From an uncultured Collinsella sp. (GTDB lineage: Bacteria; Actinomycetota; Coriobacteriia; Coriobacteriales; Coriobacteriaceae): DNA of 64,000 bases. The stretch covers positions 62,001-126,000 of the forward strand of contig CABRHW010000001.1 in assembly GCA_902470765.1 (NCBI GenBank). Direction: 5' to 3'. The notes beneath the pieces are model-generated. The model did not search any database. It saw nothing but the letters and a program-made list of their open reading frames with translations, and was not told where the DNA came from. A program made the translations under genes and the position numbers. This document shows, piece by piece, positions 8,512-17,311 of the stretch. Positions within the stretch are counted from its first letter, which is position 1; each line of letters starts with the position of its first letter.

Positions 8512-8570
8512 GTTGACGCATCAACGGCGAACGTCCATAATGCGCTTGCATTAAATGTTGATGCATTAAC
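8512..8570 (+). promoter_or_regulatory. Promoter with two palindromic operators upstream of the alpha/beta hydrolase
   Basis: TTGACG (8513-8518) and CATAAT (8536-8541) are separated by exactly 17 bases. The 14-bp palindrome GTTGACGCATCAAC (8512-8525) overlaps the -35 box. A near-identical palindrome GTTGATGCATTAAC (8557-8570) lies just after the expected transcription start. The two dyads are 45 bp apart. This layout is typical of repression by a dimeric regulator; the regulator itself is not identifiable here. Confidence 0.7.
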
Positions 8571-8590
8571 CTCTTATAGGAGAATACCGC

Positions 8591-9556
8591 ATGGCTCAAA
8601 ACGCACATTCCCATCGAAAGCTCAAGATAGCCGGCATCGTTGCACTGGTGGTTGTCATTGCGCTGCTCGGATTTGCCGGCAACTTTCTGTTTGACTTCGC
8701 GCTGAATCCCCGCGCGCCATACACCATGAAGATGATGCAGGACGGCAAGGACGACAAAGAAAGTGAGCAGCCGGATGCCGAGGGAACCGAGGCGCGGGCA
8801 TGGTTTAAAGAGAACCGCGAGAGCAGCAGCCTCACCGCAGATGACGGAACCGAACTTGCCGCTTGGTATTTTGCCGCCCCAGAAAGCACGCACAATTACG
8901 CTATCTGCCTACACGGATACACCGATGAGCCCATCGGCATGGCCCGATACGTCAAACGATTCCACGACCGCGGCATGAACGTACTCGCACCCGCCGCCCG
9001 CGCCCACGAGCGCTCCGGCGGCGACTATATCGGCATGGGCTGGCCCGAGCGGCTCGATGTCGTTGCATGGATTGGGCGGATCGTTCAGGCTGACCCCGAG
9101 GCGCGCATCCTGGTCTTTGGCGAGTCGATGGGTGCGGCAACCGCCATGGACGTCGCGGGGGAATCTCTGCCCGCAAACGTGAAATGCATTATCGAGGACT
9201 GTGGTTATACGAGTGTTTGGGACGAGTTTTCTCTGCAGCTCAAGGATGTATTTGGCCTGCCCAGTTTTCCCTTGCTCGATGTGGCCAACCTGGTATGCAA
9301 CGTGCGCGCGGGCTACGACTTTCATAAGGCGAGCAGCGTGGAACAGCTCAAGCGCGCGACGGTTCCCATGCTTTTTATCCACGGTGACCAAGACACCTTT
9401 GTACCGTACAGCATGCTCGACCAAAACTACGAGGCGTGCGCCAGCAAGGTCAAGCAAAAGCTCACTATCCACGGCGCCACCCATGCCAAGAGCGCGCAAG
9501 TCGACCCCGAGCTCTACTGGAATACGGTCGACGACTTCCTCGACAAGAATTTTTAG
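8591..9556 (+). CDS. Membrane-anchored alpha/beta hydrolase
   Basis: A 321-residue protein with one N-terminal membrane anchor (~13-32) and an extracytoplasmic alpha/beta-hydrolase domain. The nucleophile elbow is G-E-S-M-G, the oxyanion-region motif L-H-G-Y-T-D is present, and the acid/base residues are probably in H-G-D-Q-D-T-F and the late G-A-T-H-A-K. It resembles the YqkD/serine aminopeptidase-like families acting on esters or peptides; the substrate is unknown. AGGAG is eight bases before the ATG. A strong promoter with two palindromic operators lies immediately upstream, so expression is probably inducible. Confidence 0.8.
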   Translation: MAQNAHSHRKLKIAGIVALVVVIALLGFAGNFLFDFALNPRAPYTMKMMQDGKDDKESEQPDAEGTEARAWFKENRESSSLTADDGTELAAWYFAAPESTHNYAICLHGYTDEPIGMARYVKRFHDRGMNVLAPAARAHERSGGDYIGMGWPERLDVVAWIGRIVQADPEARILVFGESMGAATAMDVAGESLPANVKCIIEDCGYTSVWDEFSLQLKDVFGLPSFPLLDVANLVCNVRAGYDFHKASSVEQLKRATVPMLFIHGDQDTFVPYSMLDQNYEACASKVKQKLTIHGATHAKSAQVDPELYWNTVDDFLDKNF

Positions 9557-9592
9557 GCAACTATCAGCGTTTGTGGATTTAGCTGGCCCCTC

Positions 9593-9725
9593 ATTTTCGG
9601 AAGTGCGGGGAAAATGCCGGGAACTCCGAGCAGACCGCTGATTTACCAAGAATTTACCAGGGGTTTTAATGCCAAAATGCGGTTTGTGGTCGGCGGTATT
9701 CGATTTTTCACCGCACTTCTGAAAA
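9593..9725. repeat. Inverted-repeat element in the intergenic region
   Basis: TTTTCGGAAGTGCGG (start ~9593) is repeated inverted at the other end as CCGCACTTCTGAAAA with one mismatch, about 130 bp apart. It looks like a small non-autonomous palindromic element between the hydrolase and the shared terminator. Apart from this and the terminator, the 9557-9807 gap shows nothing. Confidence 0.4.
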
Positions 9726-9760
9726 GCCGCCCGTGGGCACTGTGCTCGCGGGCGGCTTTT
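9722..9760. terminator. Bidirectional intrinsic terminator
   Basis: AAAAGCCGCCCG pairs with CGGGCGGCTTTT (12-bp stem) with A- and T-runs on both sides. It can therefore end both the hydrolase transcript (plus) and the DUF362 transcript (minus), which converge here. Confidence 0.85.
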
Positions 9761-9807
9761 ACTAACTTTGCGCTACAAAAGCGCTTGATATGTCCAATAG
9801 TTAGGTG

Positions 9808-11013
9808 CTACTTGACCTCGATGAGCTCGTACTTGCTCGTGCCCAGGCCGATCTTCTCGGCATGCGCGATGCACGCGCGCCAGTCGGTGTCGGGATGCGT
9901 GATGCAGAAGGGATCCTTGGCCTGCTCGCCCTCCAGATGCTCGTGATTATGCTCCATCTTGGCCGCGCTGTCGGTAAGCTCGGTGTTAGGCAGCGGCTCG
10001 GACGCCAGGACGGCGTCGGCGCAGGCCTGGTCGATGGCGACCGGGTCGAAGCTCGCGAACATGCCGATGTCGTTGACGATGGGCGTGTCGTTTTCGGGAT
10101 GGCAATCGCAGTTGGGGCTGATATCCATGGCGAGCGAAATATGGAAGCTCGGGCGGTCCTGAACAATGGCCTTCGTGTACTCAGCAATCTTGTAGTTGAG
10201 TACGTCGGCCGCGGCATCATAGTCGGGCTTGATGCAGTCCTGGTTGCACGCCGCAATGCAGCGTCCGCAGCCCACGCAGCGATCGTGGTCGATGGCAGCC
10301 ACGTGAACCGTGCGGGTGCTGCCGTTGGCAAGCTCGCGCTCACGCGTACCGTCAAACGTGATGGCACCGTGCGCGCAAATCTTCTCGCAGGCACGGCAAC
10401 CTACGCAGTTGGTGGTATCGACGCTCGGCTTGCCGGCGGCATGCTGCTCCATCTTGCCGGCACGGCTGCCGCCTCCCATGCCCAGGTTCTTCATGGCGCC
10501 GCCAAAACCGGCCTGCTCATGACCCTTAAAGTGGGTGAGGCTGATCACGATATCGGCATCCATGAGCGCCTGACCGATCTTGGCCTCGTGCACGTACTCG
10601 CCGCCCTCGACCGGGACGAGCGCCTCGTCGGTGCCCTTGAGGCCATCGGCGATGATGACCTGGCAGCCCGTGGCATACGGGGTAAAGCCGTTCTGGTAGG
10701 CGGTGTCAATGTGCTCGAGCGCGTTTTTGCGGCTACCGACATAGAGCGTATTGCAGTCGGTGAGGAAGGGCTTGCCGCCCAGCTCCTTCACGACGTCCGC
10801 GACGGCGCGGGCGTAGTTGGGGCGCAAAAAGCTCAGGTTGCCCAGCTCGCCAAAGTGAATCTTGATGGCGACGAACTTGTTCTCAAAGTCGATCTGCTCG
10901 ATACCGGCGTGACGGATGAGGCGCTTGAGCTTGTCGAGCTGGCTCTCGCGAGCATGCGTGCGCAGGTTGGTGAAGTACACCTTAGCGGGTGCTGCGGGTG
11001 CAGTTGCGGTCAT
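9808..11013 (-). CDS. DUF362 protein with two [4Fe-4S] ferredoxin motifs
   Basis: A 401-residue cytosolic protein. The N-terminal DUF362 domain contains G-E-x-G-N and H-F-K-G-H-x-x-x-G-F-G-G-A-x-K-N-L-G-M-G. Two clusters follow at ~198-250: C-V-G-C-R-A-C-E-K-I-C and C-V-G-C-G-R-C-I-A-A-C. The family is common in anaerobes and annotated only as Fe-S center protein; electron transfer to an unknown partner is likely. A GAGGGGA SD precedes the ATG. Monocistronic, ending at the bidirectional terminator. Confidence 0.85.
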   Translation of the reverse strand: MTATAPAAPAKVYFTNLRTHARESQLDKLKRLIRHAGIEQIDFENKFVAIKIHFGELGNLSFLRPNYARAVADVVKELGGKPFLTDCNTLYVGSRKNALEHIDTAYQNGFTPYATGCQVIIADGLKGTDEALVPVEGGEYVHEAKIGQALMDADIVISLTHFKGHEQAGFGGAMKNLGMGGGSRAGKMEQHAAGKPSVDTTNCVGCRACEKICAHGAITFDGTRERELANGSTRTVHVAAIDHDRCVGCGRCIAACNQDCIKPDYDAAADVLNYKIAEYTKAIVQDRPSFHISLAMDISPNCDCHPENDTPIVNDIGMFASFDPVAIDQACADAVLASEPLPNTELTDSAAKMEHNHEHLEGEQAKDPFCITHPDTDWRACIAHAEKIGLGTSKYELIEVK

Positions 11014-11096
11014 AGATCTATCCCCTCGGTCTATATGGCGTTACAGACATAGAGGATGGTACCAGTTAAAGCAGAGTTAAAGTCAAGTACGGCACC

Positions 11097-11277
11097 TAGT
11101 CATTGGGGATGTTCTTAAATGAGTAGTCGCAAGGGACACTCTTTCGCCACCCGGCAGTTGGGGACAGTCCCCAAGTGCCGGCAGCTAGGGACAGTCCTTT
11201 CCAGCCGGCCGGCGAGCCGGCAAGTCAGCAAAGACTGTCCCCGATGACTAGTCGTTTAAGACTGTCCCCGATGACTA
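11097..11277. repeat. Composite REP-like intergenic repeat
   Basis: It starts with the TAGTCATTGGGG unit, continues with a CACCCGGCAGTTGGGGACAG segment and contains GGGGACAGTCCCC and two copies of a GTCTTTAAG-like/CTGTCCCC unit. The same order recurs at 14763-14918. It runs into the TAG stop of the FtsX-like permease gene. GGGGACAG-type units of this kind resemble REP sequences mobilised by TnpA-REP (RAYT) transposases; no such gene is in the window. Confidence 0.6.
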
Positions 11278-13947
11278 CTCCTGCACCTTGAGAGCTTCGG
11301 CCAGGCCCACACGTTTGATGGAGCGCGTGTGTAGCAGCGCCACGACCAGGTAGGTCGCAAAGCCAATGCCGACGCATGCGGCCATGGACCACCAGGGCAC
11401 GTAAATCTCGATATTGCCGTTGTAGGCGAGCAGCATCGAGCGGAAGATGGCCGTGAGCGAGCCAATAATGACCGGCAGGCTCAGCACAAGCGACGCCGCC
11501 ACGCACAGCGTGATCGAGCGGATGTACAGATGCGAGATCTCGCTATCGCGATAGCCAAAGACTTTCATATAGCTAATCGAACGGGCGCTGTGGTCGATCA
11601 CAGCCTTGGTCAGTAGATACATAAACAGCAGGAAGATAAACACCGCGAGGCCAACCATCATGCCGATCATTTTGCTCATCATGCCGATGAACTGGTCGCC
11701 CACGGCGCGCATGTCGTCGGGCGTGGTGTCGCCGGCAAAGTAGCGCGCGTCGAGGTCGAGCTTCTCGTCGCTCACATAGCCGTTAAAGTAGGCGGCGTCG
11801 TTGTCGAACAGCTCGTTAAAGTCGTCGATACTCATATAGATATTCATGTCCGACTTGGAGCCCCAGGCACAGTCCTTGCCCGCGCACTCAAGAGAATAAT
11901 GCTCGCCCTCGTACTTGTCGTCGAGCGTGACCTTCTGGCCCTCGCTCCAGCCAAACTTGTCGAGCAGGCCGCCGCCAAAGACGACACAGCCGCCGCCGAC
12001 GTCCAGTCCTTTCCAGTAGCGCGAATCGGATGAAATGCCGTAGACGGAAATCGTCTCCTGCCCATTACCATCACCGCGGTCGTACTGCAGCTGGTAGACG
12101 GCGTATTTCTCGGCCTGCGCGATTGCACCCGCATCGTTATCGGTCGTATTGACCGGGTGGATATCGTCGTTGTCAGCGTCGATCTTAGAGGCCTTGTCAA
12201 TCAGGTCGATAGCCTCATCGCGGTTGCAGCCGAGGGCATCGGCAAGATCGTCAAGGCGCGCATAAAGCGCATCCTTCTTGTCCTGGACCTTGGCGAGCGC
12301 GTCCTGCGCCGCGGCCAGGCTCTCGGCAGACGGAGATGTGGTCGCGGCATCAGCTGCCGTCTGCGCCGCATCGGCCGCGTTGTCAAGCTCGTCATCGGCA
12401 TCCTGGGCGGCGGAAAGCAGCGCGCCGTCAACCGACTGCAAGCGCTCGATTGCCGACCACTGCTCGCGCTCCTCGGCGGTACCCTCGAGCTCCACCGGCG
12501 CCTTGAGCGTGTACTGGTGCTCGGCGACCAGGCTCGTCTCGAGGTTGTCCGCGTAGTGCGTCATCGTGGGCAGAATCGCCAGGCCAAAGAGCAGCAGCAG
12601 CGAGGCAAACGCAATGCCCACGAAGAGCGTGGCGAAGTTGCCCAGGTTGCGCAGGAAGATACGCAGGCGGAAGCGGGAAACAAAACCCATGCGCTCCGGC
12701 AGCTGCAAGCCGCGCTTGGTGCCCGATTTGCCGCTCGCCTCGTGACGAAGGAACTGCAACGGCGTCTTGCCCATCTTGCGAAGCAGGCCCACCAGCGTGA
12801 TGAGGATGAGCGCGGCGGCGGGAACCACGGCGCACTTCACAAAGATCTCCCAGCTCCAGTACACCTGGAAGGGCGGCAGGCTATACGAACCGTAATAGAG
12901 GCTGCGCATGGGCTCGGTAAAGAACGCAACGCCGAGCGCAGTGCCCAAAAGCGCCGCGACCACGCCCACGATAGCGGGAAGCGCAAGGTAGTGCAGCACG
13001 ATCTCGCGTCGACGATAGCCACTGGCGAGCAGCGTGCCGATGATGGCGCTCTCCTCCTCGATGGTGGCGTCGGTAAGGACCACAAAGACGAACGCCATGA
13101 TCACGATGATGATGTCGAGCAGCGTCATCCACATCATAGAGTCGCCGTCCACGTCATCGCGCGCATAGCCAATGCCCTGATTGGAATCGGAGTCGATCAG
13201 ATCGTCCACGCGCGCATCGGCGTCGGTCAGCGCCTCGACCATATCTTGCTCAGCGTCGATGCGGTCCGCGGTGGGGAGGTCGCGATCGGTAAAGGTGAAG
13301 GAGTAGGTGTAGGTGTAGGCGGGTGCGCCGCCGGCATCTTCGAGCGCGGCAAAGCCGCCATCGGCGACCTCGGCCACGCCGTACGTGATGGTGTTCACCG
13401 TAAAGTCCGAATTGTTGAGGAAGAGCGCCTGGCTATCGGGCTGAGTCATGATGCCGCAGATGATGTAGGTGCGGCCCTCGAGCTCGACTTTATCGCCCAC
13501 GGACAGGTTGTTATTGGTGGCAAAGACACGGTCGATGGCCACCTCGTCGTCCGCCTTGGGTTCCTTGCCCTCACAGTAGGACGCAATGTCCACCTTAGCA
13601 CGGTGCGCATAGGTGCGCAGCGTGCGCTTGGTGCCGTCGTCGCCGGACGCCTTTTTGATGATGGCGTCGATGGAGAAATTCTTGTAGAGCGTGACGCCGC
13701 CGACGTCACTGGCGGCATCCTCGGTGGCCCTGAGTTGATCGTCGGTAGCCTCGAAGGAGGTGGTCACGCGGCCGTCCTCAATCGTGTACTCGTCGCGCAT
13801 ATCGTCGATGAGGCAGCCGATGGAATGTGCCGCGAGCAAAAAGCCCGAGGTGAGAGCGATGCTTCCGCACATAAGCAAAAAGATGCCCAGGTACTTGCCG
13901 ATATTGCGGCGCAGCTCGCGCGGGAGACGTTTTGCGAGAGGCGTCAT
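11275..13947 (-). CDS. FtsX-like ABC exporter permease (large)
   Basis: About 890 residues. After an N-terminal helix (~20-40) comes an extracytoplasmic MacB-like periplasmic-core region, then three helices forming the first FtsX block (~265-390). A second half follows: another helix, a long Ala/Asp-rich helical segment (~500-570) likely to form a coiled coil, and a second FtsX block at the C-terminus. The duplicated layout is typical of Gram-positive 8-10 TM FtsX-type permeases for peptides or lipoproteins. The ATG at 13947 (AGGCGG upstream) fits better than the in-frame TTG at 13962. It follows its ATPase gene by 8 bases. Confidence 0.85.
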   Translation of the reverse strand: MTPLAKRLPRELRRNIGKYLGIFLLMCGSIALTSGFLLAAHSIGCLIDDMRDEYTIEDGRVTTSFEATDDQLRATEDAASDVGGVTLYKNFSIDAIIKKASGDDGTKRTLRTYAHRAKVDIASYCEGKEPKADDEVAIDRVFATNNNLSVGDKVELEGRTYIICGIMTQPDSQALFLNNSDFTVNTITYGVAEVADGGFAALEDAGGAPAYTYTYSFTFTDRDLPTADRIDAEQDMVEALTDADARVDDLIDSDSNQGIGYARDDVDGDSMMWMTLLDIIIVIMAFVFVVLTDATIEEESAIIGTLLASGYRRREIVLHYLALPAIVGVVAALLGTALGVAFFTEPMRSLYYGSYSLPPFQVYWSWEIFVKCAVVPAAALILITLVGLLRKMGKTPLQFLRHEASGKSGTKRGLQLPERMGFVSRFRLRIFLRNLGNFATLFVGIAFASLLLLFGLAILPTMTHYADNLETSLVAEHQYTLKAPVELEGTAEEREQWSAIERLQSVDGALLSAAQDADDELDNAADAAQTAADAATTSPSAESLAAAQDALAKVQDKKDALYARLDDLADALGCNRDEAIDLIDKASKIDADNDDIHPVNTTDNDAGAIAQAEKYAVYQLQYDRGDGNGQETISVYGISSDSRYWKGLDVGGGCVVFGGGLLDKFGWSEGQKVTLDDKYEGEHYSLECAGKDCAWGSKSDMNIYMSIDDFNELFDNDAAYFNGYVSDEKLDLDARYFAGDTTPDDMRAVGDQFIGMMSKMIGMMVGLAVFIFLLFMYLLTKAVIDHSARSISYMKVFGYRDSEISHLYIRSITLCVAASLVLSLPVIIGSLTAIFRSMLLAYNGNIEIYVPWWSMAACVGIGFATYLVVALLHTRSIKRVGLAEALKVQE

Positions 13948-13955
13948 GGCGCCGC

Positions 13956-14669
13956 CTACCAATCGAGCTCGGCGGCCGCGACGGGCGACTCGTTGAGCTC
14001 ATCCTCGACGATGCGTCCGTCGCGCAGGCGCAGCACGCGGTTGGCCATGCGGGCGATGGCGGCGTTGTGCGTGACGATGATGATGGTGCAGCCGTAGGTG
14101 CGGTTGACATCCTCCATGAGCTGCAAGATTTCCTTGGACGTCTTATAGTCGAGCGCACCGGTGGGCTCGTCGCACAGCAGCAGGCCCGGGTTTTTGACGA
14201 GCGCACGGCCGATGGCGCAGCGCTGCTGCTGGCCGCCCGAAACCTGGCGCGGGAACTTGTTGCGGTGCTCGTAGAGACCCAGCGAACGCAGCAGGTCGTC
14301 GATGTTGAGCGGCTTTTTGGACAGGTGTGCCGTGACCTCGATGTTTTCCTTGATGGTGAGATCGGGCACCAGGTTGTAGAACTGGAAGACAAAGCCCAGC
14401 TCACGGCGGCGATACTCGCCCAGGTCGGTAGGTTTGAGCACCGTGAGGTCGCAGCCGTCCACCAAAATAGAGCCAGCGTCGGCATCCTCCAGGCCGCCGA
14501 TCAGGTTAAGAAACGTCGACTTGCCCGAGCCCGAGGGCCCCAGCATGACGCAGATCTCGCCTCGGTTGATGGACGTGTCGATGCCATCGAGTACCGTCAG
14601 GCGCGCATCACCGTCGCCGTAGTGCTTTTTGAGATCCTTAACCTGGACGTAGGCTTCCTGCGTTGCCAT
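13956..14669 (-). CDS. ABC exporter ATP-binding protein (LolD/MacB type)
   Basis: About 237 residues. Walker A G-P-S-G-S-G-K-S-T, signature V-S-G-G-Q-Q-Q-R, Walker B L-L-L-C-D-E-P-T-G-A-L-D and the H-loop T-H-N are all intact. The D-E-P-T-G-A-L-D form is characteristic of the MacB/LolD/FtsE subgroup that partners FtsX-like permeases, matching the gene next to it. The ATG at 14669 has GGGGGA five bases upstream; another ATG lies four codons earlier. The two genes form one operon. Confidence 0.9.
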   Translation of the reverse strand: MATQEAYVQVKDLKKHYGDGDARLTVLDGIDTSINRGEICVMLGPSGSGKSTFLNLIGGLEDADAGSILVDGCDLTVLKPTDLGEYRRRELGFVFQFYNLVPDLTIKENIEVTAHLSKKPLNIDDLLRSLGLYEHRNKFPRQVSGGQQQRCAIGRALVKNPGLLLCDEPTGALDYKTSKEILQLMEDVNRTYGCTIIIVTHNAAIARMANRVLRLRDGRIVEDELNESPVAAAELDW

Positions 14670-14762
14670 GGTATCCCCCATTGTTAGCCTAGTACTACTT
14701 TATGAACGTAATAGTAAACCTTGGCGAACTATTTTGGGGCGAGAGTGGGGATTTGTTTCAGA

Positions 14763-14918
14763 CTAGTCATTGGGGACGTTCTTAAATGACCAGTCACAAG
14801 GGACGCTCTTTCGCCACCCGGCAGTTGGGGACGCTCCTTATCTGCCCCCGATGGCTAGTCATTTAAGTCTGTCCCCAATGAATACTTTTGGTCGTTTAAG
14901 TCTGTCCCCAATGAGTAG
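14763..14918. repeat. Composite REP-like intergenic repeat (second large copy)
   Basis: It has the same order as at 11097: TAGTCATTGGGGAC unit, a CACCCGGCAGTTGGGGAC segment, then two tandem GTTTAAGTCTGTCCCC units. It ends a few bases from the stop codon of the ABC-2 permease gene at 14923. The rest of the 14670-14922 gap holds only promoter-like sequence for the ATPase gene. Confidence 0.6.
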
Positions 14919-14922
14919 GTGT

Positions 14923-16128
14923 CTAGGCGTGGGATTTGTTGTGGGCGAGGGCTAGGCCTACGGCGGCGATGGCCGCGGCAAAGAGCACTGTGACGCCCAG
15001 ATCGCAAGCGATGTCGCCCAGCACGGTGGACGTCAGGTCCGCGGCGAGCGCCTTGCCAATCGCGTCGTTCACCCAATACGTCGGCACAAAATGCGCCGCG
15101 GTCTGCACGGCTGGGCCCATCAGCGACAGCGGCATCCAGGCGCCGCCCAAAAACGTCATGAGCATGCCGAGCAGGTTGCCCACACCGTTGAGCAGCTCCT
15201 CACGCGCACCCAGGCTCGAAAGGGCAAAGCCAACGGCCAGAGGCGTGCACGCCAGGGCAAACGTCGCCGCCAGCGCCAGGCACACGCGGCCCACGCCGAC
15301 CTCGGCGACCGCGCCGGCAAAGCCCACGACGCCCATCATGCTCGACACAAACCAGATGCAGACGGTGATCACGGCGGCGGCCGCAAACACGGCAAGCGAG
15401 CGCCGGCGCTCGGAGATTGGACTGGCATCCATACGACGCACGCGCTCAGGCTCGCTCATGCCCGAGAACACCAACCCCACCGACACGATGACCGACGAGA
15501 TAATCGCGTACGCACCGAAGTTGAAATACGACTTGAGCATGGCGGCGGCAGTCGAACCAACCTTGACCTGCTCAATCTGGACCTCGGCGCGCTTGGCGGC
15601 GGCATGCTCGGCGGCCTTGGCGACGCTACCATTAGAGGCGGCGGGCTCTAGGGCCGCTGCAGCGCCCGCGAGCGAAATCCAGCGCGAGGCCTCAGCAGAC
15701 GAAAGCGCCGCCGCCATGGTGCCGGCACCGTAGGTCACATCGAGCTTGGGCAGGGCCTCCCCCGCGCGGGCGGCCGCGACCAGGTCGTTCTCAAACCCCT
15801 CCGGGATAAAGAACACGCAGTCGGCGCTACCCTTGGCGCTGTTGCTCTTGGAGAGCGCGTCCGCAAGATCGTAGGTATCGTCGCCGACGCCCGTGACCAA
15901 CTCAAAGCGCGACCCCAGGTGCTTGGTGAGCGCATGCGAAAGGTCGCTGTCGTCGCGGTCGACCACGATCACGTTGGCATCGTAGGGCTCGTACTCGGTG
16001 AGCTGCGACGAGTTCCAGCTCACCGATGCCGCGATGAATACGCCCATGAGCGAGATGAACACCGTATAGATGAGCAGGTAGAACGGGTGCGCCAGCGCCA
16101 TGCGAAGCGCGGTCTTAAAGGTGCTCAT
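14923..16128 (-). CDS. ABC-2 type exporter permease
   Basis: About 401 residues. One N-terminal helix (~13-35), an extracytoplasmic domain (~40-210), then five C-terminal helices, the classic ABC-2 YhgE/DrrB-like layout. The start at 16128 has AAGGAG upstream and overlaps the end of the preceding permease gene by 14 bases, so the two permeases are coupled. They probably form a heterodimer driven by the ATPase at 17312. Substrate unknown; drugs, peptides or lipids are typical. Confidence 0.8.
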   Translation of the reverse strand: MSTFKTALRMALAHPFYLLIYTVFISLMGVFIAASVSWNSSQLTEYEPYDANVIVVDRDDSDLSHALTKHLGSRFELVTGVGDDTYDLADALSKSNSAKGSADCVFFIPEGFENDLVAAARAGEALPKLDVTYGAGTMAAALSSAEASRWISLAGAAAALEPAASNGSVAKAAEHAAAKRAEVQIEQVKVGSTAAAMLKSYFNFGAYAIISSVIVSVGLVFSGMSEPERVRRMDASPISERRRSLAVFAAAAVITVCIWFVSSMMGVVGFAGAVAEVGVGRVCLALAATFALACTPLAVGFALSSLGAREELLNGVGNLLGMLMTFLGGAWMPLSLMGPAVQTAAHFVPTYWVNDAIGKALAADLTSTVLGDIACDLGVTVLFAAAIAAVGLALAHNKSHA

Positions 16129-17302
16129 AGCGGCTCCTTCCAAAGGTCAGCGTGGCGGCGGCAACGAACAGCAGCGCCATAAGGACCAGCGCGCCGGCGC
16201 GAACGACAAAGGGGCCCAGGTTCTCAAAGAAATATAGGCGGTTGAACATGTCGCAGATGAGCTTGACGGGGTTGAGCCAGCACTCGGCCGGGCAGGCGCG
16301 GGCGACGTCGTCGGCAAGCGCCATCGCCGGCTCGCCGTAGAGGCCGGCGAACAGGGCGCACGTGGTAGCAAAGCCCGTGAGGATGCCGGACTTGGACGCC
16401 TTGCCGCCCTTAACGGGAAGCGTGCCCACAAAAAGGCCCAAGCCCGTGGCGGCAAGCGCGGAAGCGGCGCCACCCACCAGACACAGCCCCTCGCGCCCGC
16501 CAAAGTCGACGCCCACGACCAGGCGCACGTAGCCGATCGCGATCGTCATCGAGGCAAAGGAGACCAGCCACGAGCCGACAAAGATGCCGGCCAGCGATGC
16601 CGTCTTGGAAAGACCGCCCACACAGCGACGTGCGCCAAGGCCCGACAGATTGGGCTGCAGGTCGACGACGCTCAAGGCGGCAAACTCCGCAGACATCATC
16701 GCGACCAGGCCAAAAAGCGCGTAATAGTAGATGACCGTGCCATCGGGCGTGGTGCGTGTCAGGCTTACGCGGCGGGTACCGCCCTCGAGCGATAGAGCGC
16801 GCGCAACCGCCTCCGGGTCGGCGAGCGCCGCCGGGTTGTCCTGGGCAATCTGGGACATGAGCTCGGCATTTTGTGTATACGAGCTTGCCACCGTCTCCAG
16901 AATACTGCGGTCGGTGAGCACCGACGTCGCACGCGAGCTGTCATAACTCGAAAGCAGTGTGAGCTTGGGCGTACCCGCGTCGTCGACCGTATAGATGCCC
17001 GCAACCTCGCCGGCCTTAAGCGCACGGTTCGCGTCGGCTGCGTCGTCGCACTCGTGGATCTCGAGCAGCTGGTCGTCGCCTTCCTTGGCAAGCGACGTCG
17101 CCACGTCCTTAAAGGTCGAGGCGTCCCAGGCCTCATCCGCTACGACGGCCACCGGCACCGGGTCGACCGTGCCGTCGGAGCTGAGGTTCGCAAACATAAA
17201 CATGAACATCGTGGAAAGCGCGACGGGAAAGATCGCGCCCCAGACCCACGTGCTCGGCCGGCGCAGCAGCGTCTTGACCGTAATGATAATGGTGTTGAAC
17301 AT
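16115..17302 (-). CDS. ABC-2 type exporter permease (partner)
   Basis: A 395-residue protein with the same topology as its neighbour: N-terminal helix (~17-37), extracytoplasmic domain (~40-195), and five or six C-terminal helices. GGGGG lies six bases before the ATG. It is placed between the ATPase and the second permease, giving an A-B-C three-gene exporter operon. Confidence 0.8.
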   Translation of the reverse strand: MFNTIIITVKTLLRRPSTWVWGAIFPVALSTMFMFMFANLSSDGTVDPVPVAVVADEAWDASTFKDVATSLAKEGDDQLLEIHECDDAADANRALKAGEVAGIYTVDDAGTPKLTLLSSYDSSRATSVLTDRSILETVASSYTQNAELMSQIAQDNPAALADPEAVARALSLEGGTRRVSLTRTTPDGTVIYYYALFGLVAMMSAEFAALSVVDLQPNLSGLGARRCVGGLSKTASLAGIFVGSWLVSFASMTIAIGYVRLVVGVDFGGREGLCLVGGAASALAATGLGLFVGTLPVKGGKASKSGILTGFATTCALFAGLYGEPAMALADDVARACPAECWLNPVKLICDMFNRLYFFENLGPFVVRAGALVLMALLFVAAATLTFGRSRYEHL

Positions 17303-17311
17303 GGCTGCCCC

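Noticed and set aside
12157..14097. Open plus-strand frame of ~640 codons opposite the FtsX-like permease and its ATPase
   Set aside because: Shadow frame caused by high third-position GC; composition is non-protein-like.
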